A stretch of 64,000 nucleotides of DNA from Pyropia yezoensis (GCA_009829735.1 CM020619.1:5782083-5846082); one strand, 5' to 3'. Counted from the stretch's first letter, positions 30,616 through 42,241 are shown. Program-made: numbers and translations. Notes: generated by a model not told the origin, from the sequence alone.

Positions 30616-32166
30616 GGGGGGGGGGGGAGGGGGCGGCGGGCAGACGGCCGTGTGGACTGGTGTTTTTGGTGAGCGTGAGGAACGCCACAGAGAGCCGTGG
30701 CTACGTCTTTTGGGGGAGCGGTGGTGCCGCCGCCGTTGTGGGGAAGGGGGAGGCGGGCGGCAGGCGACCGCGGGGACGGTGCGTAGGGGGAGGGTGGGGG
30801 GACGGTGGGGGCACTCTGTGAGGGGGTCCGGCAGGTCGCTGGGGATGGCGGGGTCGGTGTTTTGGCTGGGGGGTGTGGTGGCGGTGGCAGCACTAGGGGG
30901 TGGCGGGGGAGGGTTCCAAGGGCTGGTAGCTTCCCTTTTTTGGAGGGGGAGGGGAGGGGATGTTGATGGCTTCTGCGTTGGGTGCATTTAGGTGACGCAT
31001 GGCGGCGGGGTTCTTGTTTGAGCGAGGGCAGCTACGGCGATGGCGGGGGGCTTGATAGCTGCATGGGGGGGCGGGGGGAGGGTCCGTCGGCGCAAGGTGA
31101 AACGGGCAGGGTAAAGTCACTGTTTGAATTGGAGTGGAGTGGGTGACGGCGACACAGTGGCGATGGTGTTAGCCGCCGGCGCCGGCGCCCGCGTCAGCGC
31201 CGGCGCTCTTCTTTCCGTTGCGGGCGCAGGGGGGCTGGTGCGGTGGCTCCGCTGGGCAGAAGGGATAAGAGGGACTGGGTGGGTAAATTCTGGTGCAGCG
31301 GAAGAGGGAGGAAGGTGGTGTCGGGATGGTGCAGGGCGTCGAGATGGCCGAATTTTGGGGGGGCCTTGGGAAGGTCTGCCCGATAGGCCGAACAGCGACG
31401 AGGCACTTCGCGCACTAAGCACGAAGTGCCTTGATGCGATGTCGTGCACTTCCGCCCCTTCTTGAGGCATGACCCCCCCCCACGCCACGCACACAGGAGA
31501 CGCCTTCCCCCTTGCTTCCTGGGTTCGCGCACTGTCGGCGCCTGTGGAGAACCCACTCCACCTGGGCACGCCCCCCCGCACTGCACTCCACCTGGCAAAG
31601 GTAGAACCGCCAGAGGGAAGCTGGCTTGGGGGGGGTTGCCTCCCTGATGTGCCTGGTCAAGAAGAGGGGTCCACGAGGGGAAGGGGGAGGAGACGCCGCT
31701 CCGTCAGGAGCATGAGGGGCACCTGCCCGAGATGCCTCAATGAGCACTGGACACATACGGACCAGGCTTCTTCGTGGACCAACCAGGCGACCCCATGACA
31801 TGGAACATTTACCTCAAGAACGGCCATCTAAGAAACGGTGACCCGCACACGGAAAAAGGTCCTCAAAACAATGGCCTCCAGCCGTCCCTTGGCTCCTCTC
31901 TAAAATCGACTACCCCTCTTCCAAGCCTCAGTTAGCACATGGGCCCGGACCCACCCCCGAGCCGGGCAAATCAATGCGAAAAGGATGGCCCCATTTCATG
32001 TTCGACAGCAGCCGGTCCACCCAGGGTGTCCCTGAAAGCGGTACACCGTCCAGAGGGCCCAAGGACCTCATGAGTTCGCATGGGGCTATGTGATCCTTCT
32101 GTCAGCATGGCCACCGTGGACCCCGCCGCGGCCGGTGCGGAGCCCGGGCCCGAGCCGAGAAAAACA
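30616..32166. other. No supportable gene
   Basis: G-rich on + to about 31100, then mixed sequence. Short frames on both strands lack domains or plausible composition. The region ends at the right inverted-repeat arm at 32167. Confidence 0.5.
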
Positions 32167-32551
32167 TCCATGTATCTTTTTTGTGCAACGTACCATAGCA
32201 ATATGGTTGTCCGTATTGTGACCCTAATATGAGGGGGGCTACTTCTAACCCTTAACTTTCAATTTGATAGTTCGTACTGGTCACGGTATCTATAAGTTAC
32301 GTATGACCAGAGGGACTTGCATCTTGGGGTGGAGGGTAGTTAGTAGTGTCTCCGAGGGTTTATAACGTGGGGGCCGGCGGCGAATCCACCGCCGGCCAAG
32401 GTAGAACAACAAACCCCTCCCATTTGGGCTCCCATCTTGGTCCCGTGGCTTGCGCTCCAAGGACAACAACCTTGGCCTCCCGGTGACGTTGGTGCCGATC
32501 CCCCTTGGTGAGTGTTCCCTGAGAGTGGACGTGCGACGGATCCCTATTGTG

Positions 32552-33361
32552 CTACAGACCGCCACGCGAAGGGCTGCCGCCTGCACCTCCATCGCACACA
32601 GCATGAGCACCGCCGCCATCACCGCCGCCTCGGCGATAGCCGTCGCCTCCGTTGCCACCGCCACGAGCGTGACCGCCACGAGAATAGCTGCCGCCTGCAC
32701 CTCCAACACGCACAGGATGAGCACTGCCGCCATCACCGCCGCCACGGGAATAGCCGTCGCCTCCGTTGCCACCGCCACGAGCGTGACCGCCAAGCGGATA
32801 GCCGCCGCCTCCACCGCCGCCGCCACGAGCACTTCCGCCGTCGGCACGGCGTGCTCCACGAGCATCGACACCGCCGGCGTCATCGCCGCCGCCATTGCCA
32901 GCAGGACCAGCACTTCCGCCACTAGCGCCGCCGGCGTCGCCACCATTCTCGCCGGCCGAGCAACGGTGACTACAAGCATATGCCGCAGGGCCACGGCCGC
33001 CAGCGCGACCGTAGCCATCGCAGGGACGCTCTGCGGCACCGGCAATCGCACCACCTGCGCCGTCGGCACCACGAGCGAGGAGGCCGCCGTGAGCGGCAAC
33101 AGCCGGAGCGTCCTGGCCGCCTTCAGGGCGCCCTGCGCCACCCCCAATCACACTGGAACCCGCGTCATATCCGCTGACGAGCACATCATCACAATCTGCA
33201 GCTCTACTAGTCGCATCCGCGGGGTCGTTCATATCGCCACCGTGACGATGACGAAGGACAGCACCCCCCGGCGCGTTACTCGCATCACCTGCATCATAGA
33301 TGACACCGGTGGGGTCGGCGGCACTGGCCGGCCCCAGAGCCTCCGCGTGTCCAAACGGCAT
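32552..33361 (-). CDS. Hypothetical glycine-rich protein
   Basis: 269 aa from ATG complement 33359-33361 (MPFGHAEALG) to the stop at 32552; the frame is also open upstream. The C-terminal half is Gly-rich with Tyr/Arg/His (GGYPLGGHARGGGNGGDGYSRGGGDGG) and contains a 38-residue repeat that matches a 114-bp DNA repeat. Composition resembles structural or RNA-associated Gly-rich proteins. The opposite strand is also open (32450-33397, Ala/Thr-rich), so the coding strand is not certain. Confidence 0.35.
   Translation of the reverse strand: MPFGHAEALGPASAADPTGVIYDAGDASNAPGGAVLRHRHGGDMNDPADATSRAADCDDVLVSGYDAGSSVIGGGAGRPEGGQDAPAVAAHGGLLARGADGAGGAIAGAAERPCDGYGRAGGRGPAAYACSHRCSAGENGGDAGGASGGSAGPAGNGGGDDAGGVDARGARRADGGSARGGGGGGGGYPLGGHARGGGNGGDGYSRGGGDGGSAHPVRVGGAGGSYSRGGHARGGGNGGDGYRRGGGDGGGAHAVCDGGAGGSPSRGGL
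32574..32801. repeat. 114-bp tandem repeat, two units plus a partial
   Basis: The sequence starting GCTGCCGCCTGCACCTCC at 32574 recurs at 32688, and a diverged third start follows near 32802. The period is a multiple of three and keeps both possible reading frames open. Confidence 0.75.
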
Positions 33362-33802
33362 GACAGCTTTCCTGAACCGACAAGAGAAATAGTGTGACAC
33401 GGAAATACAGAACACATGATCCGTCAGACACAGCTTCTCAACAGAGCGCCGCGGACAGGCACCGCGCGCACCAGATCGCGCCCACACACAAGAGACGGGA
33501 AATGAGCCACCGAGGACACCGGACACGCGTACAGCTAGTTCTTGACTCGCAACTTCCGCGTGTGGCAAAGCGTCTTCGCAGCTCCGGTCCCAACGTCCCC
33601 AGCCGCACAACGAAGATGCACAATCCAAACAGGGCGATACATGCACACGACGCCAGCAAGAGGGTCGCGACCCTCCACGACCCTCCGTCGTGACCACTCA
33701 TCCAACCACGTGGGGGCCTCGCCTCGCGCGACCAGCAGACACGAACAAGTAGACCCTGTGCCTGTTCTTCATATCTGCCGCAATTTTTGCCTGACTGTCC
33801 AA

Positions 33803-35548
33803 TCAGAAGTGCCAAACGCGATTCTTCGATTCAACAGGGGTTGACCAAGGCGCTCGACAACTGACGTGAAAAATCGGAAATGCAGCGGAGAAAAGGCACG
33901 GCACCCATCCGCGACGATGGACGTCGGGCGTCCCTACCGAATTTGTTTTCAATTGCACTCGAGAGCCAGGGGCGGCGGATTGGTGCCCCCAGGCGACTTG
34001 GCCGCAAAATGCGGGCAGGTGCTTCAGGCACATGTTGCAGCACATGTGCCAAACCGCGCGCAGACACGAGGACGCTCGCGGCGCCGCCTTGTACCGGCTT
34101 TTGACTGACCGTGCAACTGCCGCAAACGCCGCCGCAGCGGTCGCGGCTTGCGTCCCCGGTCCGCTGCCCCCCCACTCACTCGACGGAGCCGGGGGGACCG
34201 TCGCGTTGTCAGCTTTGGTCGCCGCGGCGGCGACGGGGGCAACGCTGCTGTGGGAGGTCTCAGAGGGGGCGGTGGCGGTGGTCGCCGCCGCAGCAGCAGC
34301 GGCAGCGTTGTCCGCCGTGGCCACAGGGGCGTCGGTGCCGGAGTTCGCCGTCGCAGGCCCGGATGCGTCGTCAACGGCAGTGCTGGCCGCGGCGGCGGCT
34401 GTGCCGAAGTTGTTGACGGCGGTCGCCGTGGCGGGACAGCGGCAGCGGCGGCGATGTCGGTGGTGGTCGCCGCGACGGCGTGTGCGGCGGCATTGTGGCC
34501 GGCGGTCGCCACGGCGGTGGCGGCAGACATGGCCGCCGCGGCGACGGCGGCGGCGGCGTTGTGGTTGACAGAGGTCACTACGATGATGCCGGTAGAGGCC
34601 GCCGGGACTGCGGCAGCGGCGGCGATGTCGGTGGTGGTCGCCGCGACGGCGTGTGCGGCGGCATTGTGGCCGGCGGTCGCCACGGCGGTGGCGGCAGACA
34701 TGGCCGCCGCGGCGACGGCGGCGGCGGCGTTGTTGTTGACAGAGGTCACTACGATGATGCCGGTAGAGGCCGCCGGGACTGCGGCAGCGGCGGCGATGTC
34801 GGTGGTGGTCGCCGCGACGGCGTGTGCGGCGGCATTGTGGCCGGCGGTCGCCACAGCGGTGGCGGCAGAGATGGCCGCCGCCGCGGCTGCGGCGTCGTTG
34901 CTTGCCGTGGTCTCCGCGGCCACCGCGACGGCGGTTTTCTTCGCCGTGGTCGCCGAAGCAGCGGCAAGCGTGGCGTCGTTTGCGGTGGTCGCATCGGCGG
35001 CGGCCGCGGAGGCGTTGTCGGCGGTGGACGCCGACTGCGGCGGCAGCTGTGGCGACAATGTCGCCGGCGGTCGCCGCGCCGGCGCCAGTGATCGCCGCGG
35101 CGTTGTCGGCGGTGGTCGCCGCGGCGGTGGCGGCCGCGGGGTTTCGGGCGGTGATCCCCGCGGCGGCAGCTGTGGCGACAATGTCGCCGGCGGTCGCCGC
35201 GCCGGCGGCAGTGGTCGCCGCGGCGCTGCTCACTGTGGTTGCCGCGGTGGCGCCCGCTGTGGCGGCGGCGGCGGCGTCCCGGTGTGGGGTGGTTGTCGCG
35301 GCGGTCTTGACGGCGGAGGTGTTGGTAGTTGTCGCCGCCGCCGCGCCGGCAGTGGTCGCTGTGGCGGCGGCGGCGACGACTTTTGTGTGCGGTGGTCATC
35401 CTGGCCACCGGGACGACGGCGTTGTTGGCGGTGGTCGCCGCAATGGCGGTGGCGGCGTACAACGCGGTGGTCGCCGCGGTGGCGGCTGCGGCGGGGTTTT
35501 TGGCACGGCCGCCACCGGCATCCACGGCTGCGGCGGGTGTCGCAGTAG
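33803..35548. other. Alanine-rich low-complexity region, open in several frames on both strands
   Basis: GCG/GTC/GCC-rich DNA, open on - as an Ala/Thr-rich and an Arg/His-rich frame, and on + as Ala/Val-rich frames. A candidate + start is MLQHMCQTARRHEDARG at 34032, but its sensible text breaks near 34430. No domain is visible. It may hold a repetitive gene or merely repeat DNA; it includes the 171-bp tandem repeat. Confidence 0.5.
34439..34880. repeat. 171-bp tandem repeat, about 2.6 units
   Basis: Units start at 34439, 34610 and 34781 (GCGGCAGCGGCGGCGATG). Units 1 and 2 differ by a single base (GTGGTTGAC against GTTGTTGAC); unit 3 diverges after about 100 bp. The period equals 57 codons, so frames stay open. 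Confidence 0.85.
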
Positions 35549-35780
35549 AGATGAGAGCCTCGGGCGATGCAGAATGGGGATGTCTGCGAGCCGGGGGTGA
35601 GGGCGGAACTGTACGACGCCGGCTTCGACGCCGTCATTGGGAGCGGTGGCGGAGGATGCATGTGGGAGAGCAGGGAGTCAATCTGAATATGAGTGACAAG
35701 GGAAAAAGTTATGTTACGTTCACCGCGACGGGCAAGACCGATGCTCACCCACAGCCAGCACTCACAACGCCACCACAGAT

Positions 35781-36200
35781 TCAGTCGCGACGACCGCGAA
35801 TGCGCCGCGCCAGCATGATGTCCTTGAGGGTAACGGTGACGCGCTTGGCATGGGACGCGCACAGCACAGCGTCCTCAAAAAGCTGCACAACGTGCTGCTC
35901 CCCCACCTCCTGCAGCGCCGAGAAGGCGGCCTCCTGGAAGCGCATGCCAGGGGTGGCGACATTATCAGCTATCTCACGAACAAGGCGCTTGAAGGGCGCC
36001 TGAGGGATGAGAAGGCCGGGGTGCTTCTGAAAGTGACGAATCTCTCGCAAGGCCACGGTGCCAGGGCGATAATGACGCACAGGCATGCGAATGCCTGCGT
36101 TGGCATGAATGCGGCGCCGCGCGGCAGCGGTGGGCTTGCGCCTGGTCTTGGCGACGAAAGGCGGGCAGCGCTGCGGCGTCACATTCTTCACGCGGCCCAT
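35781..36200 (-). CDS. Centromere-type histone H3 variant (CenH3/CENP-A-like)
   Basis: 139 aa, intronless, start ATG complement 36198-36200. The histone fold is clear: [16 protein letters not shown] (alpha-N), [10 protein letters not shown] (alpha-1), a helix 2 ending in [17 protein letters not shown], then [11 protein letters not shown]. Two traits separate it from ordinary H3. The N-terminal tail lacks the ARTKQTARKS and KSAPATGG motifs and is instead Arg/Pro-rich ([14 protein letters not shown]). Loop 1 (DNVATPGMR) is one residue longer than in H3 (QDFKTDLR), a known hallmark of CenH3 proteins. It would replace H3 in centromeric nucleosomes and mark the kinetochore site. Another divergent H3 variant cannot be excluded. 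Confidence 0.88.
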   Translation of the reverse strand: MGRVKNVTPQRCPPFVAKTRRKPTAAARRRIHANAGIRMPVRHYRPGTVALREIRHFQKHPGLLIPQAPFKRLVREIADNVATPGMRFQEAAFSALQEVGEQHVVQLFEDAVLCASHAKRVTVTLKDIMLARRIRGRRD

Positions 36201-36379
36201 GTCGGTGGGTGGGAAGGGGGAGACGGGTGGAGAGACGGGCGGGGAGGGAGGGGGGTATGAAAGAGGGGTGCGGACAGCGGTGTGCACGTACAGAGCGACA
36301 GTGTGCACGAATGGGTGGGCTCCTGGGGGATAGGTGCGACCACCAGGTTGGTTGGGGGAGGACAGTCGCCATCCTGGGC

Positions 36380-36387
36380 CTTTATAG
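36380..36387 (-). promoter_or_regulatory. Candidate TATA box of the CenH3-like gene
   Basis: CTATAAAG on the minus strand, about 180 bp upstream of the histone ATG, would give a 5' leader of about 150 nt. Position and sequence fit, but there is no transcript evidence. Confidence 0.4.
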
Positions 36388-37862
36388 CTGCAGCCAGAGG
36401 CCAGGGATGCCGACTGAGCCCGTCGGGCCGCAAAGACGACCGACAAACTCTGACGGTGGTCACCGCGGATGCCTCCTGCTTGCACAAAAACGCGGGAAAC
36501 GTGGCGTGCCAAAAGTTATGGGCTTCCTGTGAGATGAAGAAATAAATGATGCTGCGCAGCCCCCACGGCGCTTTCCCGCAAACACGAGGCGCAGTGGTCC
36601 CTGCTGGTGAGAATGCAGAGGACGACCAGTTGTGACACTGTGTGATTCGTACTCGTGGGGATCCTGTGCGCTGGTGGTGCCCACCGGTTGTGGGGATACG
36701 TTTGTGGGGATACACCCTTGCCACAGCGTGTGCCTGCCAACCAACACGAAAGCAGTGCGGAGTGCGTGTGGGAATGCATCCCGCTCGGACGCATGGCAAG
36801 GGGTAGGCCAGTGCAGCTCTTTTTGAGCCGCGGAGAGAGAGGTGCTCAGCGAGCCGTCTTTCGTGCGGAACCCCCATGAGAAGATCTCACTGTCGGACGT
36901 GTGACTGTGCCCGTGACTGCACACGCTCCACACGTTGTTCAATCACAACCATCCACGTCGCTTGGCAGCCCCCCAGGCAGCACTGACCAATGACAAGGAC
37001 GGAACGTGGTCCCTGTTTGCGGCAGCCGAGAACAACCCGGACTGGAAGACCCGCTCCGATTTCAGGGAATGGCCGCGGTCGGGCCGTCCGATTCACATCG
37101 CGAACAACCATGGCTCGCAAAGAGGTCGTGGGCCGCCATATTTAGCAAACAGGGACGTGCATTAGCAAACCGGACTGGAACCACCTCGCCCATTTCACCG
37201 GTCCTCACCAACCCACAGCAACCTGTGACACGGTTTGCGCAGTGGTCCCCGGAAGCCCGCGATCTGGCCATCGCGAAGCACGTGACCCCCACAACCAGCA
37301 CTACTTCCCAACACAATGGAGCTACACGAAAGTCCGGCGGACGTGTGACACGCCTGGAAGACCAGCCAGGGGCGGTGTCGAGGTCCCGTCAAAGGTTGCG
37401 TTCCACACCGATGTGGCCATTTTTGGGAAAAGCACCATAGTGCTGGGATGGGCGACATACAAAACGTTTGACGCTGTCTAACACTACTTTCTTCCTTCAT
37501 AGCACTGACTGTATGTGGCGGCGCGCTGTATTACGCACCTTCACGAACCGGCACCGTGCCCGTACGGAGGGCGCGCCGACCTCTCCCGCGTCGTGCAGGG
37601 AGCAGTCGCTCGCACGTGCGGGACAGGAAAAAAATACAGAGCAGAAAGAGCACGCGGTGCGTACGCTACCGCGTCGCGGCGGGCTCCCCGCTCCTCATCG
37701 GGGGGGGGGGGCGCCACCGTCATTGCCCCGCCGGGCCACCGCGGCCGCCCGGTGCGCCGCAGCGGCGGTCGCAGTCGGGCGCAGGGGGCGGGGCCCGGCG
37801 GCAGGCGGGGAAGAAAGAGCGAGTTCCTCCTCCACGAGCCCCCCCCCCCCCCCGCGCTCCCA
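36388..37862. other. Intergenic region upstream of the CenH3-like gene
   Basis: Mixed composition, less GC-rich than the flanking genes. No supportable gene or RNA seen. It should contain the rest of the CenH3 promoter and the 3' end of the next gene. Confidence 0.5.
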
Positions 37863-38828
37863 TCAGCGCCCACCCTCTGGCCGTCGCCGGCGCTTCTTGG
37901 TAAACGCGGCGCGGGGCTCGGGCATGCGATCCCCCCAGTGAATGACGCTCGCGCCCACCGCCGACCCGTCGGTGCCGTCTGGGCCCAGCAGCGGCTGCCC
38001 ACTGGCGAGCGTCGCCCGCAGCCGTAGGCGGCCGTCGAGTAGCGGGTCCTCCCGCCAGCCGTGCGCGTCAGCCCAGCCGCCAGCGCCGCGCCACGCCCAC
38101 GGCAGCGGCTCAGTATCCCACCCGTTTGTCATGATGGTGCCAGCGTCTAGCGCCGCGTCGAGGCGCCGCCAGAGGGCGTCCAAGAGCGCCTTGCCTTCGG
38201 CGGGAGGGAGGCCCTGTACTTCTGTAGTTACCCGATTCATCCACCTGTCAACGTGAGACGGCGTCGGCCTGGCGCCCATCCATGCCTTGACCCGCTCGCG
38301 GCTGGCGCGGATCTCTGCGCGTGTCGGGGGGGGGCGCGGGGGGGCGGGCGAGGGGGGGGGTGCGCCGCCGCCACCGCCGTCCACGTCCACGGCCGGGGCG
38401 GAAGGCGCCGCCGCCGCCGCAGCCGCCGCCGCCGCCGCCGCCGCGTCCGTGTCAGCGGCTTGCCCCGCCAGGGGCGTGGACGGCTCGGTGGCGGCCACGC
38501 CCGCCACAGGCGCCGCCTCCACCGCACCAAGAGCAGGTGCACCCCCAACCCCCCCGGCGGTGGGGGGCGCGGCGCCTGCGGCAAGCGCCCCCTGAAACGG
38601 CAGGGGTATGGCAAGGGGGGCGTAGGCCGCTTGCAGCTCCGCGTCGTCCAGGTCCTCCGTGGCTTGCAGCCGACGGTAGCGCTTCTTGTGGGGCTTGCCC
38701 GCTGTGTGCGTGATAAACGCATTCTCATCGTTGAGCCACCGCTCACAGACCTCGCAAAAGCGGGCGGTCTTGCGCGCTTGGCGCTCTGTCCGCTCGTCAA
38801 CGATGGCGGCGGCGGCGGTGGAACCAAT

Positions 38829-38864
<36 letters not shown>

Positions 38865-38866
38865 GC

Positions 38867-38902
<36 letters not shown>

Positions 38903-40463
38903 TACTGACACCCCCAACGCCGCGCCCGCCACCACCCCCATCCCCCACCCCTCCACCCCCATTGCCCCAACCACTGCCACCGTTGGAGTGCCAGGCGCGC
39001 TGGTTCCCACCGCGTAGTGGCTCCCCCCCCCCACCCCCAGCGCCCCCCGCATCAGCTGGCAACAACCCCTCATACCGGTACTTCGTTCGGTGGTCATAGA
39101 CGGGCACGACGGGCATGGGGGGCTCACGGAGCGGCTTGGGAGGGGGAAAACTGCGGAGGCCCCAGTGGGGCACGCGCTCCTCAGGTGGCAGCCGGTCGGG
39201 GTGGGCAGAGGGTGCCCTGCGAGGGTCGCCCTTCCCACGGCCGCCGCGGTTAGAATACTGGGATGCGGAGGGGGGGACCCTTGCCGGGCCGCCTCCGCCG
39301 CTGCCTCTGCGGTCGCCGCGGCCGCCGCTGCCGCCGCGGTCGCCGCCGCCGCCGCTGCCGCTGCGGTCGCCACGGCCGCCGCTGCCGCTGCGGTCGCCAC
39401 GGCCGCCGCTGCCGCTGCGGTCGCCACGGCCGCCGCTGCCGCCGCGGTCGCCGCCGCCGCCGCTGCCGCCTCGGTCGCCGCCGCCGCCGCTGCCGCCACG
39501 GTGGCCGCCACCACTACCCTCGCCACGGTCGCCGACGCCGTGGTCGTCACGGACGCCGCGCTGTCGGACGGGGTGGGCGTCGTACTTGTGGAACGGCGGC
39601 AGCTGGTGGCGACCGCCGTACGACAGAGGCGGCGGGCCATAGGCACCACCGTTTGCCCGGCCACCACGGTGGGCAGGCCGAGGTGGGGAAAGGGGAGCCC
39701 GCGGCGGGCCGCGGCCGCCATTGCTGCCGCGGTAGCCGCCGACATTGCTGCCGCGGTCGCCGCCGCGGTGGTCTCCTCGGACGCCGTAAAGATGGTCGAG
39801 GTGGGCACCGCACTCGTCCAAAGGCGGCAGCTGGCGGCGACCAGGGTGGGGGGGGGGCGATGGGCCGTGCGCACCGCCGTTTGACGAGCTGCCCCGGTGG
39901 GAAGGCTGGGGTGGGGATCGGGGCCATGTTTCGTCGCCATCACGGCCGCCGCCGCCGCCACCACCACCACCAGCGCCACCGCCACCGTCACCAATGACGT
40001 CACGGCGGCCGCCGCCGCGACCGCGACCGCCACCACCCCGGCCAACGTCGTCAATACCGACAAGGCCGCGACGAGTATCGCCGCCGTCCACAAGGCCATC
40101 ACCCCCGTCGCCACCGCTATTGACAGGGCCACCATCGCAGCCACCACCACCGCCATCGCCACCGCCACCGACACCGCCACCGTCGCCGCCACCGTCGCCG
40201 CCACCGCCGCCGCTGCCGCCGCCGTCGCCGTGACTGCCGCCGCCGTCGCTGTCATCGCTGCCGCCGCCACCGTCACCGTTGCTGCCATCGCTGTCGGAGC
40301 CGTCGGTGCTGGGCAACGGGGCGGTAAAGTAGCGCAGCGGACGCTCGCGGCGGGCGTCCGGGGCCGGCGACGCGTGAGGGGAGGTGCCACCCCTCGGGTA
40401 CCGCCCGCCGCCCCGCCCACCGTCACCGTCACCGCCGCCGCCGCCGCCGCCACCGCCGCCTCT

Positions 40464-40526
<63 letters not shown>

Positions 40527-41545
40527 ATGCCTGTACTCGCCGCCTCCCTTCGTGGCTCTCATGGACGGGCGGTCCTCGCCCTCTCGCTCCCGCCGACCGT
40601 CCCAGCCATCCCGGCCTCCCCAACCAGACGAGCGGTCACCGAAGCCGCCGTCGCCGCCGCCGCCGCCACCGCCGCCGGCAAGCCCCCCACCGGGGCCGTC
40701 GGCTGGGGGGTCCCGCTGGGACACCCACGGCGACGGCGGAACCCGATCACGCCCGACGCCATCGGAGGGGGAGCCCCCACGCCGCCACCCGTAGGGAAGC
40801 TGCAGCCCCGGCGGGGGCCCACCCCCGCCGGGGGCGGAGGGGGGGGCGCGGTGCCACCGCCGGGGCTGCCCGTCGGCGATCCACTCCCTGCTGTCACCGC
40901 CACCGCCTGCGGAATCATCCCGTCCGCCGCCGCCGCCGCCGCCGTCGACGCCACCACCCCACGGCCCAGCGTACCAGCGAGGGTCTGCAGACCCCGTTCC
41001 TCCCACCCCTGCCCCCCCCCCCCTCCCCCCGAACGATTGGCGGCTGGGGGTGAAGGGGAGTTGGGGTCCCCCACCTGCACCTTGTCCCGGTGACCACGCC
41101 AGCGGAGGGCGTCTCCGCCAACGTCGGCGCGCGAGGGGTCTTGGTGACCGCCGCCGCGGCGGCGCCACTCCCACTCCCCGCACCGGCCGTGGCGCGGGTC
41201 CCAGCCGCCGTCGCCACCGCCGCCGTCACCGCCGCTGCAGCCGTTGGGGTTGTCCCCCCAGTATCCGCCACCGCCAGCGTAATCGTCCCTTCCGCCACCA
41301 CCAGCGTAATCGTCCCTTCCGTCACCGCCAGCGTAATCGTCCCTTCCGACACCGCCACCGCCGCCGCCACCGCGGAGGTCCCCCCTGCTGCCACCACCGC
41401 CAGCGTAATCATCCCACCCGCCGTCTCCCCCGCCGCCGTCACCGACGCCGCCACCGCCACCATCACTGCGTCCGCCGCCGCGCCTCGACGGCTCCCCGCA
41501 ACTCAAGCCACGCCCCCCCCCGCCGCCGGGCGCCGTCGATGCCAT
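37863..41545 (-). CDS. RGG-rich protein with a C-terminal U1/matrin-type C2H2 zinc finger (one frame break)
   Basis: Probable RNA-binding protein of about 1,200 aa. The chosen start is MASTAPGGGGG at 41543-41545. The N-terminal part has 10-residue repeats RDDYAGGGG (30-bp period, 41275-41350). The middle is Gly/Arg-rich (DRGGSGGRGDRSGSGG blocks, 39290-39500) with Pro-rich linkers. A zinc finger FCEVCERWLNDENAFITH...H (CX2CX12HX5H) lies at about 38690-38760, followed by an acidic segment and a basic C-terminus (KKRRRRPEGGR). The N-terminal frame and the main frame (open from 41183) differ, and the switch falls at a 12-C run at 41012-41023, so a homopolymer error is likely. The finger is of the kind seen in U1-C and matrin-type RNA-associated proteins; the exact role is unknown. 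Confidence 0.7.
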
Positions 41546-42241
41546 CACAACCGACACGAGCGCGCGCCGCCGGGCGGTGCCCAACTCGGCGGCCAGGGGT
41601 CCTGGAGGCTTGGAAAACGCCGGGAGGGGGCACCTTGTTCGCTAGCAAGGGGGGCGAGGGAGCGGGTGGCAGCGCCCACCGCGCACGGCGGGCGTGCGCG
41701 CCGCCGTGGAAGGGCGCCGTGGGGGAACGCCACCCTCGCGCAGCGAAAATGTCGTCCGCGACTGCCCACGCGCCCCACACGCGAGTTGCGGTTAAGAATG
41801 CCCGCAGAGGAGCCACGTTGCTTTTGGCTGCGCTTCTGGATCCGTGCGTGGCCAATCCAAAAACAAAGGGTCGAGGTGCGGACTTGTATCGAAAGCTGAT
41901 TGAAAACACAATATTTTCACGTTTCCCTACACTTGACGGACATTAAGTTTATGTACTTGACTCGGGAAGTCGGTCTACACCTGGCGACCACAATTTCTGT
42001 CGGGAAGAACTGTCCCACGAGTGCCACGCGTGTCACCGCGGGAAACCCCCGACGGCGGGTGAGGGGCCGGTTTTGGACCTGCTGCGCGGACGGGTGCGGC
42101 CAGAGAGCTCGAGCACGGTCGCTTGCGACGTGTGCGTCTGCTTCGTCCACTGCCACGCCCTGTGTACGCTACCCGCATATTGCTTCTACTCGCCCCTCTC
42201 CTGCTCACCCCCCCACCCCACGGCCCCTCTTCCCTGGCACC
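41546..42241. promoter_or_regulatory. Shared upstream region between divergent zinc-finger and DUF1764 genes
   Basis: About 700 bp between two divergent start codons. It includes an AT-rich patch (AACACAATATTTTCACG near 41904) and a pyrimidine-rich stretch immediately before the + gene ATG. No further gene is supported. Confidence 0.4.

Larger units (their letters stand above)
29543..32204. mobile_element. Possible inverted-repeat-bounded element (36/38-bp arms)
   Basis: The left arm 29543-29578 (ATATGTATGGTACGTTGCAG...) is an imperfect inverted copy of the right arm 32167-32204 (...GTGCAACGTACCATAGCAATAT); about 31 of 36 positions pair with a small indel. The 2.66 kb between them holds GC-rich low-complexity DNA with no recognisable transposase. 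No clear target-site duplication. Could be a non-autonomous DNA transposon or an old inverted duplication. Confidence 0.35.

Noticed and set aside
31117-31801. Pro/Ala-rich minus-strand frames of 128-154 residues
   Set aside because: They overlap each other in different frames, have no domain, and show no preferred composition or start context.
34439-34880. 171-bp repeat as an alpha-satellite-like centromere array
   Set aside because: Only 2.6 units, GC-rich and codon-periodic. The match in length to primate alpha satellite is a coincidence as far as the sequence shows.
38237-41093. Long Ala/Thr-rich frames on both strands over the RGG gene
   Set aside because: They arise from Gly/Arg codon repeats read in other frames; the zinc finger and ordered C-terminus fix the real frame.
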